Positions 7,892 to 17,180 of a DNA stretch of 24,103 bases are shown here, in pieces; the stretch's first letter is position 1; each line of letters opens with the position of its first letter. The DNA is from Cudoniella acicularis (Eukaryota; Ascomycota; Leotiomycetes; Helotiales; Helotiaceae). Location of the stretch: the NCBI GenBank assembly GCA_013054445.1, contig JAAMPI010000864.1, positions 1-24,103 of the forward strand. Reading direction: 5' to 3'. The notes under the pieces were generated by a model. That model did not search any database and had not been told where the DNA came from. It worked only from the letters and a program-made list of their open reading frames with translations. The translations under genes were made by a program, and so were the position numbers.

Positions 7892-10701
7892 TTAAACGCC
7901 AGTAGGTGGTTTAGGAGGGAGTGTCGATGGATTGCCATAATTGGGTAAATGATTCCCCATCTGTCCATTTTGGGGCATGCCCTGAATGCCCTGCATGCTA
8001 TGCATCCCTTGAGGTAAACCTTGGGGTAAGCCATGAGGCATTCCTTGAACCATTACATGAGGCATTCCTTGAGGTAGTCCTTGAGGTAGTCCTTGGGGCA
8101 TCCCCTGCTGCATCCCCTGATGCATCCCCTGATGCATCATTGGCCTATGAGCCATGTGCGGAGATGCGTGATACGAAGGTAAAGAATTATTTGAACCCTG
8201 CCGAGCCATATTATAGCCCATCCCATTTCCAAATTGTTGAGGCGGAGTGTAGGTGTTATAGGTCAGATGAGGGGAGCCATGGTGTGGAGATCCATGGTGA
8301 GGAGACCCGTGATGCGACATGGGCTGTGGAGTAGGGATGCCCGTATTGCCAGGTACAAAAGACTGTGTCTTTGGGTTGAAGGCGTGTCTATTAAAGCTTC
8401 CAGGGATTGGATGCTGGCTTTTGGGATCAGCGGGATTGACGGTGCTTGGAAGCTGGCCAAATGCATAAGGGATTGAATTAGGAGGTCCAGTAGCCACAGG
8501 TCCTCTGGGTTGATATGGGCTCTGATAGAGGGGTTGTTGTGGTTGTTGCCATTGCTGTGTTGCAATAGGCGCAGGTTGAACAGGGGAGCCATACGCAGTA
8601 ATAGGAGCACTATGTGGCTGAAACCTTGGCTGGCTTGTCTGGGGATATTGCTGCATCATGTTAGTAAGTATTATCTGAATGAAGAAAAGTTTGAATTTAC
8701 CTGAGGCACGGGATTATAAACTTGCATGTTGCCATTATTCATACTGCTCGAGCTAAATTGTTGAGCTGGGGCAGTAAATTGGGGTGGCATTGGGTTCTGA
8801 TATAAATTTTGCACCGGGCCGTTGAATGGTTGAGGTGCGACTGGCGAATAATGCGGCGTTGGAGTCCATGTTGGCATCTGTGGCTGCGGGAAGAAAGGTG
8901 TGTACTGAGATCGAACGTCAAAGCTGTCCGAGTCATCTCGTCGCTGCTTGGCGGGTTTGGGTTTCCTATTCTGGCTAGATCTATCCTTCGTTGAAACCGA
9001 GCTCGAACGGGACATTTCATTCGAGTCCTCATTTTCTATTGAAAGTCAGTATGCCATAGGGTAAACAGGCGTCTAACCACGCTTACCAGGTGTAATTTCT
9101 CCATTCTTTTCATCTTTGCCGAAAATACGCTCTCTTGCTCTATTATAAGCAGCCTCTCGTTCTTCTCTGGACAACCTATACCATATCAGAATACGCATGA
9201 TTTGAAAAGCGGGTTTAAAAACTTACTTCTCTTTAGCCGACAATGATTTATCTTTGCCATCGCTCCCCGTTTCTGAGGTTGCTTTGGAAGGGCTCGGCCC
9301 AGTGTCACCATCGCCTCCTCGACGCATAATCTTCATTGCTGGCATAGTCGGTGGTGGGGTGTTGCCACTTGTCGGAGGATTGGAAATGCTAGTCAAGGAG
9401 GGTGGTAGCCTACAAAACGGTGTGCGGAATATACGAACGGCTCCTGCTACGGAATCGACTTGATGGGTCATATGATAATAATCCGCCAGTTTGTGGGTTA
9501 GCATCCTACAGAAGGAATTGCATGGTGGTAGGTCGATGAATGGTTCTCTAAGGTACTGGTTAGCTCGATCTCACAACAAGAAATTGTCTGCACAACTGCT
9601 CTAATTGCAACTTGAGCGAACACATAAGCTTGTCCCTATTGAAAGAATTTATAAAATAGTGCTCCTTACTTAGAATCAATGACAAACTTTTGCAAATCCT
9701 GCTCCAGCCGGAGGAGGAAAATGCGATCCTTGGGTGATTCAAGTGCTTCTAATAACTTCTCATCTGGAGTCTGACGATAGAAGAGGTTAAAGGCATCTGG
9801 AACACCACTTGGCCCAATTAGCGGCTTATTAGATTTTCCATCGTCTGTTGTCTGCTGATCAGAGGATCCGCTTTGCGGAGTATTCACGCCCTGGCTTTGA
9901 CGTTCTGGCATAGGTTGCATACGTCGATCGGGAGCTTCGTAAAACTGCGCGCGATATGCACGACCAGCGGCCTCAGACCCAATCCTTGATCCTGCGACGA
10001 TAGAGCCTCGCCCAGAAAAGGTATCGTCATCCTCAGCAGCTTTAACACTGGCACTGTCATCAGGCCGCAAAGATTCCTTTTCATCCAACGCAAAGGTAGT
10101 TCCCGATGTGATGCTTTTGCCGTCCAAGCTTGGCGGCTTAGTACCTAGTTCCGACCCAGAGTCTGTACGTTGAAAAGGATCTTCGGAAAATGAGTCGGTG
10201 GCTTCAGGTTTCTTTCTGGTATTTCTGGCACCTGTTCCAGAACCGTTCACCACCAAACTTGGCATTTGTGATTCAATCCCAACATTGACAGTCAAGGCCT
10301 TCACTGCATCAACAAGGTTGGAATCGGAGACTGGAGGTGCTCTTGCGACCAGTATGGGCCTGTCCTCTTCAGGTACAGAAAGCTTTTTCTCAGCAGAGAT
10401 GTCCGCATTAGCCAATATTCCCAAGGGGTGAATTGAAGTATCTTGCAATTCCGTTTCCTTCTGGCTTTGTAACGACATATTTTCCTTTTTGAGAGCTCTA
10501 ACGGAGCCGGGAACTGCAACTTTGGCAAACGAACTGAGTGCTACATTATCCTTGCCCGCAGACGCAGCGACCTGTTCAGAGTAAAGTAGTTAGAGAGAGG
10601 TTTAAAGAAGCCCGAGGTGGGGTGGAGCATAGCCCGCAATGGGTATATACCTTTGCAAACGACAGTCTAGAAGTATCTGCAGACATTGGTGTAGTAGCCA
10701 T
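7892..10701 (-). CDS. R3H and SUZ domain RNA-binding protein, six exons
   Basis: The exons are 10701-10651, 10571-9670, 9547-9227, 9175-9087, 9035-8701 and 8650-7892. The introns are 79, 122, 51, 51 and 50 nt, all GT-AG, most with a clear CTAAC or CTGAC branch site. The product has 818 residues. A disordered N-terminal third precedes an R3H domain (about residues 285-355) carrying the defining Arg-x3-His as R332/H336 in RMLTH, within the run FIDLPPCNSFCRMLTHKLAD. The SUZ domain follows (KIMRRG near 370, then REEREAAYNRARERIFG). R3H binds single-stranded nucleic acid and SUZ binds RNA; the yeast Rbs1 and animal Encore/R3HDM proteins share this order. The C-terminal half is rich in Gln, Pro, Gly and Met and is probably disordered and condensate-prone. 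The last intron ends at GATGCAG next to a perfect TACTAAC branch; a nearer TTCAG would leave only 26 nt. I chose the start MATTPMSADTSRLSFAK because SFAKVA is a common fungal opening; an in-frame ATG at 10767 is possible. Confidence 0.88.
7974..8142 (-). repeat. PQG(M/L) microrepeat tract in the R3H-SUZ protein
   Basis: The minus strand encodes about a dozen four-residue units of the form (P/H/Q)QG(M/L), for example MPQGLPQGLPQGMP, on a degenerate 12-nt DNA repeat. A second small repeat, SPHHG three times, lies near 8270-8310. Such tracts are prone to length change between strains. Confidence 0.75.
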
Positions 10702-11527
10702 ATTGGGATATATCACAGGTGGGAATTTCCCAGTTGCTGAAATGAGTGTAGGGGTCCAAATGGGCACAAAAGGTGAGATCGCAGCTGGGCGAAAAGATGG
10801 TAGAATCCGAATTGAAATATTAGGGGAAGAGGTTAATAAGAGCGCCCGATGAAGAAGCGTGACATCTGGTCATTGTCGTTTCTGACAAGCTTGGGGTTTG
10901 GGTATTGAGGAGGATCGCAAAGGTTTGGCAGCGCAGAGCGTTTGATTGATCCGGCCAGGGAGTACAAGGTTGATGAACTTCGACGCTTGGTGAAGTGGTG
11001 GTGGTTATCGATTCGGTTTTCGACGCTCGTGCAACCCCAACGGTCAATAGGGTGTGCGCTCAGATACGTAGAATCTGGGCGAGTGGGAGGAAATGTGCGA
11101 AGTTGGGATCGATGAGGGAGAGGAAGACGGTGAGTAGTGAGCAGAGGCAGTTGGAAGCCGCAGTCAGAGCATCTTCAGCTCTTCTCGTGGATGACAGCAG
11201 GCAAGCAGACCAAGAAGTTCTGAGAATAAATCAGCACCTAAGGCTGTTACATGCCTAAAAACAGCCTAGCGCTAGCGTCTCCGACCCTTGTGGCCCGAAA
11301 GACCCTCTACCGGCAAATTGTTTGCCCTACGACGACTGGCCCAACGGGCCCGCAGCAAGACCACTCTTAGACAGCATCAGACAGACTCACAGTGAATCGC
11401 AGACACCCGAACCGCAACAACTCCCCAAAACCCCTCTCTCCACCCCAGTATCTCCTCCTCTGTCAACACGTCAGTCCCGCAACCCATTCTTTGCGCTGTC
11501 GCTGTCCAGCATCTACGGCGCACAGCC
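10702..11527. promoter_or_regulatory. Divergent upstream region between R3H-SUZ and zinc-knuckle genes
   Basis: These 826 bp lie between two start codons. Part must be 5' UTR and promoter for both genes. I see no coding sequence with family features. The notable structures are an inverted repeat at 11241-11267 and an adjacent 10-bp palindrome, CTAGCGCTAG, at 11266-11275. Confidence 0.35.
11241..11267. repeat. Short inverted repeat (8-bp arms, 11-nt loop)
   Basis: AGGCTGTT at 11241-11248 and its exact complement AACAGCCT at 11260-11267 could form a hairpin or a symmetric protein site about 260 bp upstream of the zinc-knuckle ATG. The palindrome CTAGCGCTAG overlaps its right edge. Confidence 0.45.
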
Positions 11528-12732
11528 ATGAATCGATATCACAGAGGCCCGACGATTGGTGGGCCCTCCAAGGCCAGCGCCAACACTTTGTGCCAGAAAT
11601 GTCTGAAGAAAGATATGTCAATTCTCCTTCTTCGCATGTGCCTTGCTGACCATCCTTTACGCCACTATTCTTACGAATGCAAAGCTATTGAGCAAGAACG
11701 CCCCTACGTATCTCGACCGTCCAGAACCCAGCAACTCTTGAACCCGAAGCTGGTACCCAAACTGACGAGCGATGTTCCGCAAGATCTGCTCCGAAAGTGC
11801 GTCTTCACTCTCCTCAACTTCAATTACATAGAGATCCCTGTTCTATGCAATTTTAAAACAACTCGATACTTGCTGCATAAGTTCTCAAGTGGGATATGCC
11901 TCTTAGTATTAAGTTCTTTGCCAGTGAGAAAAGTCAAAAATAAGCTGGTGGTTTCGCTTCCAGGGTACCAACTCATAATTGGTGGCAGATCTTGTGTTAC
12001 CATATCGCTTTTGGCACTTGTTTTCGGAATCGCAGTTGGGGGCATGAATTGTGCTTTCTTGCTAACTATGTTTCCAGGAAAGGCATTGCCGACGAACAAC
12101 TTGCAAAAATAGAGCTGGAAAGGGGCCGGAAACGTGAAAGGCAGAGCGAAGAGCCTGAGAACTCTGGAACTTCGAAGAAGATGCGCTCCGCCTCTGCATC
12201 TTCATTGTCGGTTTCTACAATCTCGACAAATTTATCAAGATCACCATCACCCCACCAATCCAAAAACCATCGGCCGCGATCACCCAGTTTATCGCAGTCG
12301 CCATCTCGCAAAAGCATGAATCATAAAGATCGAAGATTTACGGCCGACTCGAGATCGCCTCCACCTAGAACTACGGACTGGGAAAAGAAGCGCAGGCGGG
12401 CATCATCTTCATCTGCACACTCTTATGTTTCAAATGATAGAGAAAGTGAGCGCCAATCCAGGGAGAGGGGCAGCAGTCGAAGCACCAGACGAAGATACCA
12501 ACACACGAGCCCTCCGGCTAGAGGGAGAGGGACAGAGAGCAGGAGTTCCCAAAGAGGCAGAAGGAGGCTTTCAAATGACCGCTTGTCAGGAAGAGACGAT
12601 TACCGGACTGAGAATGGGGCCCAGCTTTCCCGGCGTGAGGACGCAGGCAACAGGCAACCGCCCAAAGAGAGAAGCCTGAGTCCTTTTAGTAAAAGGTTGG
12701 CATTGACACAGGCAATGAATATGGGACGTTGA
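11528..12732 (+). CDS. CCHC zinc-knuckle protein with RS-rich tail (ZCCHC10-like)
   Basis: The exons are 11528-11612, 11661-11796 and 12078-12732, giving 291 residues. The first intron (11613-11660) is apparently AT-AC. The second (11797-12077) is GT-AG with donor GTGCGT, branch GCTAAC and acceptor TTCCAG. Joining exons 1 and 2 gives CQKCLKKGHYSYEC, an exact CX2CX4HX4C zinc knuckle at residues 22-35. The conserved run YVSRPSRTQQLLNPKL follows. The second splice joins DLLRK to KGIADEQLAK and then ERGRKRER. The rest is Ser/Arg-rich with many RS and SP dipeptides, and ends in SPFSKRLALTQAMNMGR, which looks like a conserved terminal motif. Zinc knuckles bind single-stranded RNA, and RS tails typify splicing-associated nuclear proteins, so a nuclear RNA-processing role is likely but inferred. 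It converges on the splicing factor Cwf18, with 197 bp between the stop codons. Confidence 0.85.
11613..11660 (+). other. Probable AT-AC intron (48 nt) splitting the zinc knuckle
   Basis: The intron begins ATATGT and ends CTTTAC, with a CTGAC branch candidate (GCTGAC, 11645-11650) 10 nt before the 3' end. Removing exactly these bases joins AAG AAA G to GC CAC and yields K-K-G-H, the exact knuckle spacing. No GT-AG pair nearby restores it. The donor looks like the common fungal GTATGT with its first G replaced by A, not like the U12 donor ATATCCTT. That suggests a U2-dependent AT-AC intron. It is 48 nt, a multiple of three, and has no stop codon. Confidence 0.75.
11797..12077 (+). other. Long (281-nt) stop-free intron of the zinc-knuckle gene
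   Basis: Every other intron in this window is 47-122 nt. This one is 281 nt and has no stop codon in the frame of the preceding exon. If it is retained, translation continues through the whole intron and ends at 12112, with a hydrophobic segment (LLALVFGIAVGG) in the translated intron. Confidence 0.7.
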
Positions 12733-12929
12733 GAAGACGAGGATGGTATGCTCCCACGGGTACATGAAGAGCAAAAATAATCTACATAAATGGTAGCCGC
12801 AGGTTCGCTACGGTTGTAAGAGTAAATCGATACCCCAAGCCTCAAGGCTGTTTTCCAAAGACAGCACACCAAACGCCATTCCTATGCTTTCCTCTTCCAT
12901 GTGTGTGAGAAATGCAGCAAATAAAATTA

Positions 12930-13553
12930 TCATCGCATTTCTTCATCTTCCTTCTCACGGCGCTCCTCCTCTTCCTCTTCTCTTTCTCTCAACTTCACGC
13001 CTTCCACGAGAGCAACACCTTCCATGCCGGTCTCCTCCCCACCCTCGCTGGCAGTTATTGCTCCATTGCCAGCCTTTGTCTTTGCCGCTTTCTGAGCACC
13101 CTCAATCCTCTCCCTGACCATTATTGCGATCGCATTTTCAGTTCGAACATTCAGAACCTCCAGCTTCTTCTCCAAATCCCGTTTCAAGTCCCAATTCGGT
13201 TTTTTGGGTTGCAACTTGAAAAGATCCACCCCTTTGTCGTCCTGTTGATCCTCCTCTGCCTTCCTCCGGATCTCTTCCTCAACTTCTTTGGCTTGCTGCT
13301 CTAGCGTTTTCTCCAGTGCTAATGTCGGGGGCGCTTCGAATCCCAACTTCGGACCTTTGGCTTCAGGATCGTAATTCCGCCCGGACAAGTGTAGTTTCGC
13401 GACATCAGGCTCGGCCGGGGGTGAGGGCGACCGTGTTGATTCTGGAGCGACAATTTCGTCGCCAGGCTGCTTCCTCTTCAGAGATTTGAGCTTTGCGAGA
13501 CGAGCTTTCCGCTCATCTGCGGCAGCGCCTAATGTTGCATGTGTGGCAGACAT
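12930..13553 (-). CDS. cwf18: Pre-mRNA splicing factor Cwf18 (CCDC12 family)
   Basis: Cwf18/CCDC12 is a small component of the spliceosome in its NineTeen-complex-associated (Cdc5/Prp19) form. The gene is a single exon of 207 residues. The family features appear in order: an N-terminal Arg/Lys/Ala helix (ERKARLAKLKSLKRK), then FRNYDP-like LSGRNYDPEAKGPKLGF, then EKTLEQQAKEVEEEI. Next comes the core VDLFKLQPKKPNWDLKRDLE followed by KKLEVLNVRTENAI. The tail is acidic and ends EREEEEEERREKEDEEMR. The start ATG (13553-13551) gives MSATHATLGAAADERKARL, a common opening for this family. It is divergent from the PPR gene, with 239 bp between the start codons, an interval in which I see no other feature, and convergent with the RS zinc-knuckle gene. 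Both Cwf18 and that gene are probably splicing-linked. Confidence 0.93.
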   Translation of the reverse strand: MSATHATLGAAADERKARLAKLKSLKRKQPGDEIVAPESTRSPSPPAEPDVAKLHLSGRNYDPEAKGPKLGFEAPPTLALEKTLEQQAKEVEEEIRRKAEEDQQDDKGVDLFKLQPKKPNWDLKRDLEKKLEVLNVRTENAIAIMVRERIEGAQKAAKTKAGNGAITASEGGEETGMEGVALVEGVKLREREEEEEERREKEDEEMR

Positions 13554-13792
13554 CTTGTGAAATGGAATGAGCGATCAATTCATGAGTTATAGATTGTGAA
13601 ATTGGCACCGCAAGATCGAAAGGCTCCTGGTCGTTGGTTTGGACAATTTTGTGTTGCGCCTCCTCTGACCTGCCACTGACATCTCAGCCTTGGTAGCCGC
13701 ACGCTAAATTTTGATTGCCGCAAACCTTAAATTCTTCCCTGGAGCCCTCAAGGTATTTTATTTCTGCAACGCCAACACCTCAACACCATGGA

Positions 13793-16573
13793 ATGATATG
13801 GACGCAGCTCATGCCTCTACGATCGGAAGTCCTCGCAAGACGGTGGTCAATCCTAGATTTCCCAATCCTCCCGTTCCTTGCGCCTCGAGTTTTCCAGCCA
13901 TGGCCCCCCAGGGGTCGCCGCAGCCATATGGCAACACACAAACCAGTCCCAAGAGGCATCGTTCATGATGGGACTTCACAATCGACTAAACCATCTGGAC
14001 TCGCTTTGCAGGAACGGGCGCCACAAATAAAAGATGTTTTCAAAGAAACCCCCTTTCTTATACCCGCCGCGCGAGACGAATCGAAAGCACCATGCGAATC
14101 CGGCAAACCCAGCGATGGGGCATCACAAACTTTTCCCGAAGCCTCGGTCGAGCTGCCACCTCCTACAGAAACACGTCCTGATCCTGGAAGTCCGCAGTCT
14201 AAGAAACCGGAGGTTTGGTCGAAGAGGAAGCCCGGCGGTCTTCAAGTAATGGAGCGCACGAGGCCAATTGCCGAATACCGACAGAAGAGACTGAAGAGGA
14301 TGCCACGCAGCAAGAGAGAAGCTGATCGCTTTTTTAAATATATCAGTAATCGACGGCTCGCTCATAGAGTGGAACTTCTTAGACCACCACCAAAACAATA
14401 CCAACTGAAAGTGCCTCATGATATAGGAAATGTTCCACGGTTCTTCAGCAGATACTTTAATCAAAAAGATCCGGCACATGTGTTTGATTTGCTTCGGAAC
14501 ACTGGAGGTCAGGCCACAGCGGATGGCACAGAGCATTATGACGAGGTTACGACAAACCTCATCGAGTCGTTGATTGTCAAGCAAGACTCGAAAAGCGTAC
14601 ATGAAGTGTGGGTGACGTTGCCTGAAGACGTTCGGATATCTTTGTGGCCAAAACTCATAATGTGGACCTTGAAACTACATCCGCACAAAGCCTTGAAGAT
14701 TTTGAGTGGGACATACATTGCGCCATATCCCCCACCTCTTGCCATCAGCGATAGTCTAGGCTACATCATATGGCACTACCTTGAATCAAATGATCCTAGC
14801 CCAGAATTAAGTCTTTTTCTGACCACGGCTATAAAAAGGATTCTGCTTCTTGGACCCCCAGATTTTGTCTACTTGTCACAGAATTCTATATGGCTACTGC
14901 TCTCACATTTGCAACAACCACGTCATATCGAAAAGCTCTATAGGTCTTTGGAGGAAATCAACAACCCTATGACTGTCCATACATTGGCACAGTTCGCTTC
15001 TCAGCTGGCGAAATCAGGCCAGGGATATGAAGATATTGCGTTCGAGATTCTCCAAAGGATTGGCGACACTGGCGAAGACTTCAACTACCCAAGCTTACAA
15101 AGTCTCTGCTCAACAATTTTGCTGGCCAGCTCGCATTACACACATTCGGAAAAATTTGCCTATATGTTAAAATGTGGCTTACGGCCAAACATCATCACCT
15201 ACAATGTGCTTCTTCTCAAAACCCTTAAAGCTCATGATCATGAGGGGGGTTGGCGAATCCATGAAATAATGGAAACGGAAGGCCCCAAACCGGATGCTTT
15301 CACATATTCGATTCTACTCCATGATGCAAAATCAAGACTGGATACAACAGCCATGAACCGAGTAATGAATGCCGTGAAGGCAAAGAGCATAAGAGATGCA
15401 TGTATTGCTGGAGATACACTTCATTCTTTACTTCTTCTAAATGAGCAGGCCGTGAGGCGAGAACGGTACAGGGCGTACAGAGATCGTCGCCAACCCAGAA
15501 TCGAAGAAAAGAAATGCTTTGACCAGATGCTCAAAATCTACAGCGAATATTTTAATATCAAACCGTTGGCTCATCTATTACCTGGGTTTGAGCAGCGCTA
15601 CCCTCAGTACAAAAATCTATCACCTATTGTGGACAGCGAGTTGGATTTCCCCACTCGAGTCCTAGTTGATCCGCCAACAGCTATACTTGTCGTCATGATT
15701 ACAGCACTTCTCAAGGACTACCATGACCCGGATACGCCGAAATGGTTTTATGAACATTTCAGTAACCTCGTCCGAGCTGGTGACCCAATCATTATCGACA
15801 TTGCCTCCTCTCGAAATGGGGTTGACTTTTCCCATATTTACAACATGGTTCTTCTGGCCCTTGGGCGACACGCTTCCAACCTGCCAGCCTGCCTTAAGAT
15901 TATCGGACAGATGAGTTCCTCTGGAACAAAGATATTCACCATCAATGCACCAGAGACCGGAGTGTCCAAATCCGTAGAGCTACGTATCCCGAAACCCAGT
16001 CAAGTGACCTGGAACGTACTTATCGGCATCTTCATGAGTAATCGCCAACCTCGTGCTGCTGAGAAAGTCATCTCAATGATGAGAGAACGTGGTCTGCAAC
16101 CGGACGACTACACGTGGAATAAAATGATTCGTGGCTATGCTCTCATGCAAGATACAGCGATGGTAGTCGATGCCGTGGATCGTCAGGAACGGGCCGGCTA
16201 CAAGCCTGATATCATGACTGTGCAAAGTTTGAAATTGTTGGAGAACCGCCGAGCCTTGATTGATGGGATGCGGAGAAGAAAGATTGAGGCGATGCAGAAG
16301 GAGATCGAAAAGGGAGAGAAGGAGGCTGAGAAGGCTGAGACGGTTGATAAGCAAGAGGTCATGGAAGAGGGAGATGAGTTCGTGCTTGAGGATTTACCCC
16401 TAAGGGAAGAGCCAACAAAATCGGAGCGCAACATGCCAGTTAGAGAAGAAGTGAATTTTGGACCCGATGAGCAAGATGATGCAGCTCTCGAACATGGTAT
16501 GGGAACAGTCGATCAGGGCTCTTCGAGGAGTATCTCGGAACTGGAGGAAGAACGTGCCGCAATGGCGTTATAG
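13793..16573 (+). CDS. Mitochondrial pentatricopeptide repeat (PPR) protein
   Basis: This is an uninterrupted frame of 926 residues from the first in-frame ATG (13793). Frame openness extends upstream to about 13715 without an ATG. The N-terminus (MIWTQLMPLRSEVLARRW...) is basic and hydrophobic, fitting a mitochondrial presequence; an alternative ATG lies at 13811. PPR helices are clear in two places. At about residues 462-530 are RPNIITYNVLLLKTLKAH and KPDAFTYSILLHDAKS. At about 735-820 are VTWNVLIGIFMSNRQPRAA, LQPDDYTWNKMIRGYALM and KPDIMTVQSLKLL. These carry the usual [KRL]PD..T[YW]N signature. The middle is helical and more diverged. The C-terminus is a Lys/Glu-rich coiled coil (about 825-870) followed by an acidic tail. 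Fungal PPR proteins of this size act on mitochondrial mRNA stability or translation; the target here cannot be read from the sequence. Confidence 0.88.
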   Translation: MIWTQLMPLRSEVLARRWSILDFPILPFLAPRVFQPWPPRGRRSHMATHKPVPRGIVHDGTSQSTKPSGLALQERAPQIKDVFKETPFLIPAARDESKAPCESGKPSDGASQTFPEASVELPPPTETRPDPGSPQSKKPEVWSKRKPGGLQVMERTRPIAEYRQKRLKRMPRSKREADRFFKYISNRRLAHRVELLRPPPKQYQLKVPHDIGNVPRFFSRYFNQKDPAHVFDLLRNTGGQATADGTEHYDEVTTNLIESLIVKQDSKSVHEVWVTLPEDVRISLWPKLIMWTLKLHPHKALKILSGTYIAPYPPPLAISDSLGYIIWHYLESNDPSPELSLFLTTAIKRILLLGPPDFVYLSQNSIWLLLSHLQQPRHIEKLYRSLEEINNPMTVHTLAQFASQLAKSGQGYEDIAFEILQRIGDTGEDFNYPSLQSLCSTILLASSHYTHSEKFAYMLKCGLRPNIITYNVLLLKTLKAHDHEGGWRIHEIMETEGPKPDAFTYSILLHDAKSRLDTTAMNRVMNAVKAKSIRDACIAGDTLHSLLLLNEQAVRRERYRAYRDRRQPRIEEKKCFDQMLKIYSEYFNIKPLAHLLPGFEQRYPQYKNLSPIVDSELDFPTRVLVDPPTAILVVMITALLKDYHDPDTPKWFYEHFSNLVRAGDPIIIDIASSRNGVDFSHIYNMVLLALGRHASNLPACLKIIGQMSSSGTKIFTINAPETGVSKSVELRIPKPSQVTWNVLIGIFMSNRQPRAAEKVISMMRERGLQPDDYTWNKMIRGYALMQDTAMVVDAVDRQERAGYKPDIMTVQSLKLLENRRALIDGMRRRKIEAMQKEIEKGEKEAEKAETVDKQEVMEEGDEFVLEDLPLREEPTKSERNMPVREEVNFGPDEQDDAALEHGMGTVDQGSSRSISELEEERAAMAL

Positions 16574-16983
16574 AAGGGAAAACAATTGTTAGATCTTATC
16601 ATATAGATTACGGGTCATGACGGAAGGACTGGTACATTTTGTATAAATAGGTGTATATTGGCCATAGATGCAGGTGGGGATAATGTCCATGTACAACAAA
16701 AAAAGATACCAATGGATACCTACTCTTCTAATTGATTTTTGCTTCATGTCCTTAATTTTCTAATTTGATCGAATTGACCGGTTGCTAAACTTCAAAAGAA
16801 AATATTCTAGAAATCTTGAATTTTCGGCACTGGACAGATCAAGACAAAACAGATCAAATAGCCCTGATGAAAGTGGTTGACAGGAAGCTGTTGATGTGCC
16901 GAGGTGTGGTGAAAGGATTTACGGTACCCGAAGAGGTTCGTGGAAAGCACAGCGACCTCACACCAACTGTACAGCGAGTTATC

Positions 16984-17016
16984 AACCAACCAATCAATCA
17001 ATCAACCAATCCAAAC
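16984..17016. repeat. CAAY microsatellite with CCAAT pentamers
   Basis: A degenerate tetranucleotide run of CAAC and CAAT units, which creates two CCAAT pentamers. It lies about 410 bp after the PPR stop codon and about 200 bp before the tandem array. Confidence 0.6.
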
Positions 17017-17180
17017 TTTTATCATGTCTCTCGGACACTGACCTTTCTTCTTATCATTCCAGCGTTTTGAATAAAACAACAAGAAGTTCTACTCCGTACA
17101 TACCTTCCAGCCTCCTCTCCAAAAATCAGGGGTTGGGAACGCTGGATGGGAAAAGGGATTTAAGCGAAACCTCTGAGGAT

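Noticed and set aside
8675..8700. 26-nt intron ending at TTCAG in the R3H-SUZ gene
   Set aside because: Too short for a fungal intron. A perfect TACTAAC branch precedes the GATGCAG acceptor, giving a normal 50-nt intron.
10538..10852. 104-codon plus-strand frame
   Set aside because: It is antisense to the first exons and intron of the R3H-SUZ gene, whose splice signals and phase are clear.
11613..11660. U12-type (minor spliceosome) AT-AC intron
   Set aside because: The donor is ATATGT, not ATATCCTT, the branch is TGCTGAC, not TCCTTAAC, and most ascomycetes lack the minor spliceosome. U2-type is the better reading.
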